Part shown: piece by piece, positions 7,941 to 8,119 of the stretch
Layout: each line of letters opens with the position of its first letter
Position numbering within the stretch: the stretch's first letter is position 1
Assembly (NCBI GenBank): GCA_029259875.1
Contig: JAJDEK010000312.1
Location: 1 to 8,119 of the forward strand
Length of the DNA stretch: 8,119 bases
Source: Planctomycetaceae bacterium
Lineage (GTDB): Bacteria > Planctomycetota > Planctomycetia > Planctomycetales > Planctomycetaceae
Reading direction: 5' to 3'
Made by a program: the position numbers and the translations under genes
Notes under the pieces: generated by a model
What the model saw: the letters and a program-made list of their open reading frames with translations, nothing else
What the model was told of the DNA's origin: nothing
Databases searched by the model: none

Positions 7941-7988
7941 TCCTTGTACACCATCTATAGCAAACAGTCTTACCACGAAGCGGCTGTG

Positions 7989-8119
7989 TTATTTTTCAAT
8001 GGTTTTGTGGGCATAATTTGGGTTCCAGTGGGAATTTGTTTTGACCAATGTATTCAGGATCACCAGCAGCTTACGCATGCAGGCGACCAACATCACTTTG
8101 AACGGTTTGCCTTCCGCTT
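7989..8119 (-). mobile_element. C-terminal end of an IS110-family transposase (partial at right edge)
   Basis: An open frame entering from the right edge gives 42 residues before a TAA at 7991-7989. It begins AEGKPFKVMLVACMRKLLVI and ends NPNYAHKTIEK. GKPxKVxxVACMRKLLxxLN is the typical C-terminal signature of IS110/IS116/IS902 (DEDD) transposases, just after the conserved serine-containing domain, which lies outside the window. The tail length after this motif looks normal, so the 3' end of the gene seems intact; whether the whole element is intact cannot be judged. These elements usually lack classical terminal inverted repeats, and none was identified. The frame points the same way as the act operon, so read-through transcription from the element toward actA is conceivable. 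Confidence 0.82.

Larger units (their letters stand above)
7424..7988. other. Non-coding region between an IS110-type transposase end and the act operon
   Basis: I see no credible gene in these 565 bases on either strand. The stretch must hold the control region of actA in its low-coordinate part and the non-coding end of the insertion sequence in its high-coordinate part; the boundary is not visible. Structures I can point to are an inverted repeat CAAAG/CTTTG (7510-7530), a 9-base direct repeat (7582-7606), an 8-base palindrome TTGTACAA (7793-7800) and a group of stem-loops at 7849-7940. I found no convincing -10/-35 promoter pair and no terminator. Confidence 0.7.

Noticed and set aside
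7424..8119. tRNA gene or CRISPR array in the right-hand non-coding region
   Set aside because: No cloverleaf arms with a conserved TTCGAATC-like T-loop and no regularly spaced repeated units are present.

Overview
The window is dominated by one minus-strand operon for Alternative Complex III (ACIII, or Act), the membrane-bound quinol:electron-acceptor oxidoreductase that replaces the cytochrome bc1 complex in many bacteria. In transcription order, from high to low coordinates, it reads actA (pentaheme cytochrome c), actB (a molybdopterin-oxidoreductase-like domain fused to an Fe-S domain), actC (NrfD/PsrC-like quinol-binding membrane subunit), a fused actD-actE gene (DUF3341 membrane domain plus monoheme cytochrome c) and the first 222 codons of actF, which runs off the left edge. 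All five assignments rest on motifs read directly from the proteins: five CXXCH sites in ActA, fifteen Fe-S cysteines and a twin-arginine signal in ActB, multiple membrane helices in ActC and ActF, and DUF3341 followed by one CXXCH in ActDE.

The likely electron path is: menaquinol or ubiquinol is oxidised at ActC, electrons pass through the Fe-S clusters of ActB to the hemes of ActA and the ActE domain, and then to a terminal oxidase or a soluble carrier. ActC and ActF are the presumed proton-handling membrane subunits. No cytochrome bc1 or oxidase gene lies inside the window. Such genes often follow actF, but that region lies beyond the left edge.

The right-hand ~700 bases hold no gene of the operon. 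Bases 7424-7988 are non-coding as far as I can see and must contain the upstream control region of actA. At the right edge (7989-8119, minus strand) is the C-terminal end of an IS110-family transposase, so an insertion sequence lies directly upstream of the respiratory operon and points in the same direction. Several small stem-loops lie between the transposase stop codon and about 7849. They are a possible, unproven guide (bridge/seek) RNA region of that element.

The organism is most likely a planctomycete (Gimesia/Rubinisphaera-like). The clues are the extended 'KKYWRSLDEL'-type Tat leader of ActB, the ActD-ActE fusion, weak or absent Shine-Dalgarno sequences for most genes, and a moderate base composition. 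This placement comes from recalled family patterns and was not tested by a search.
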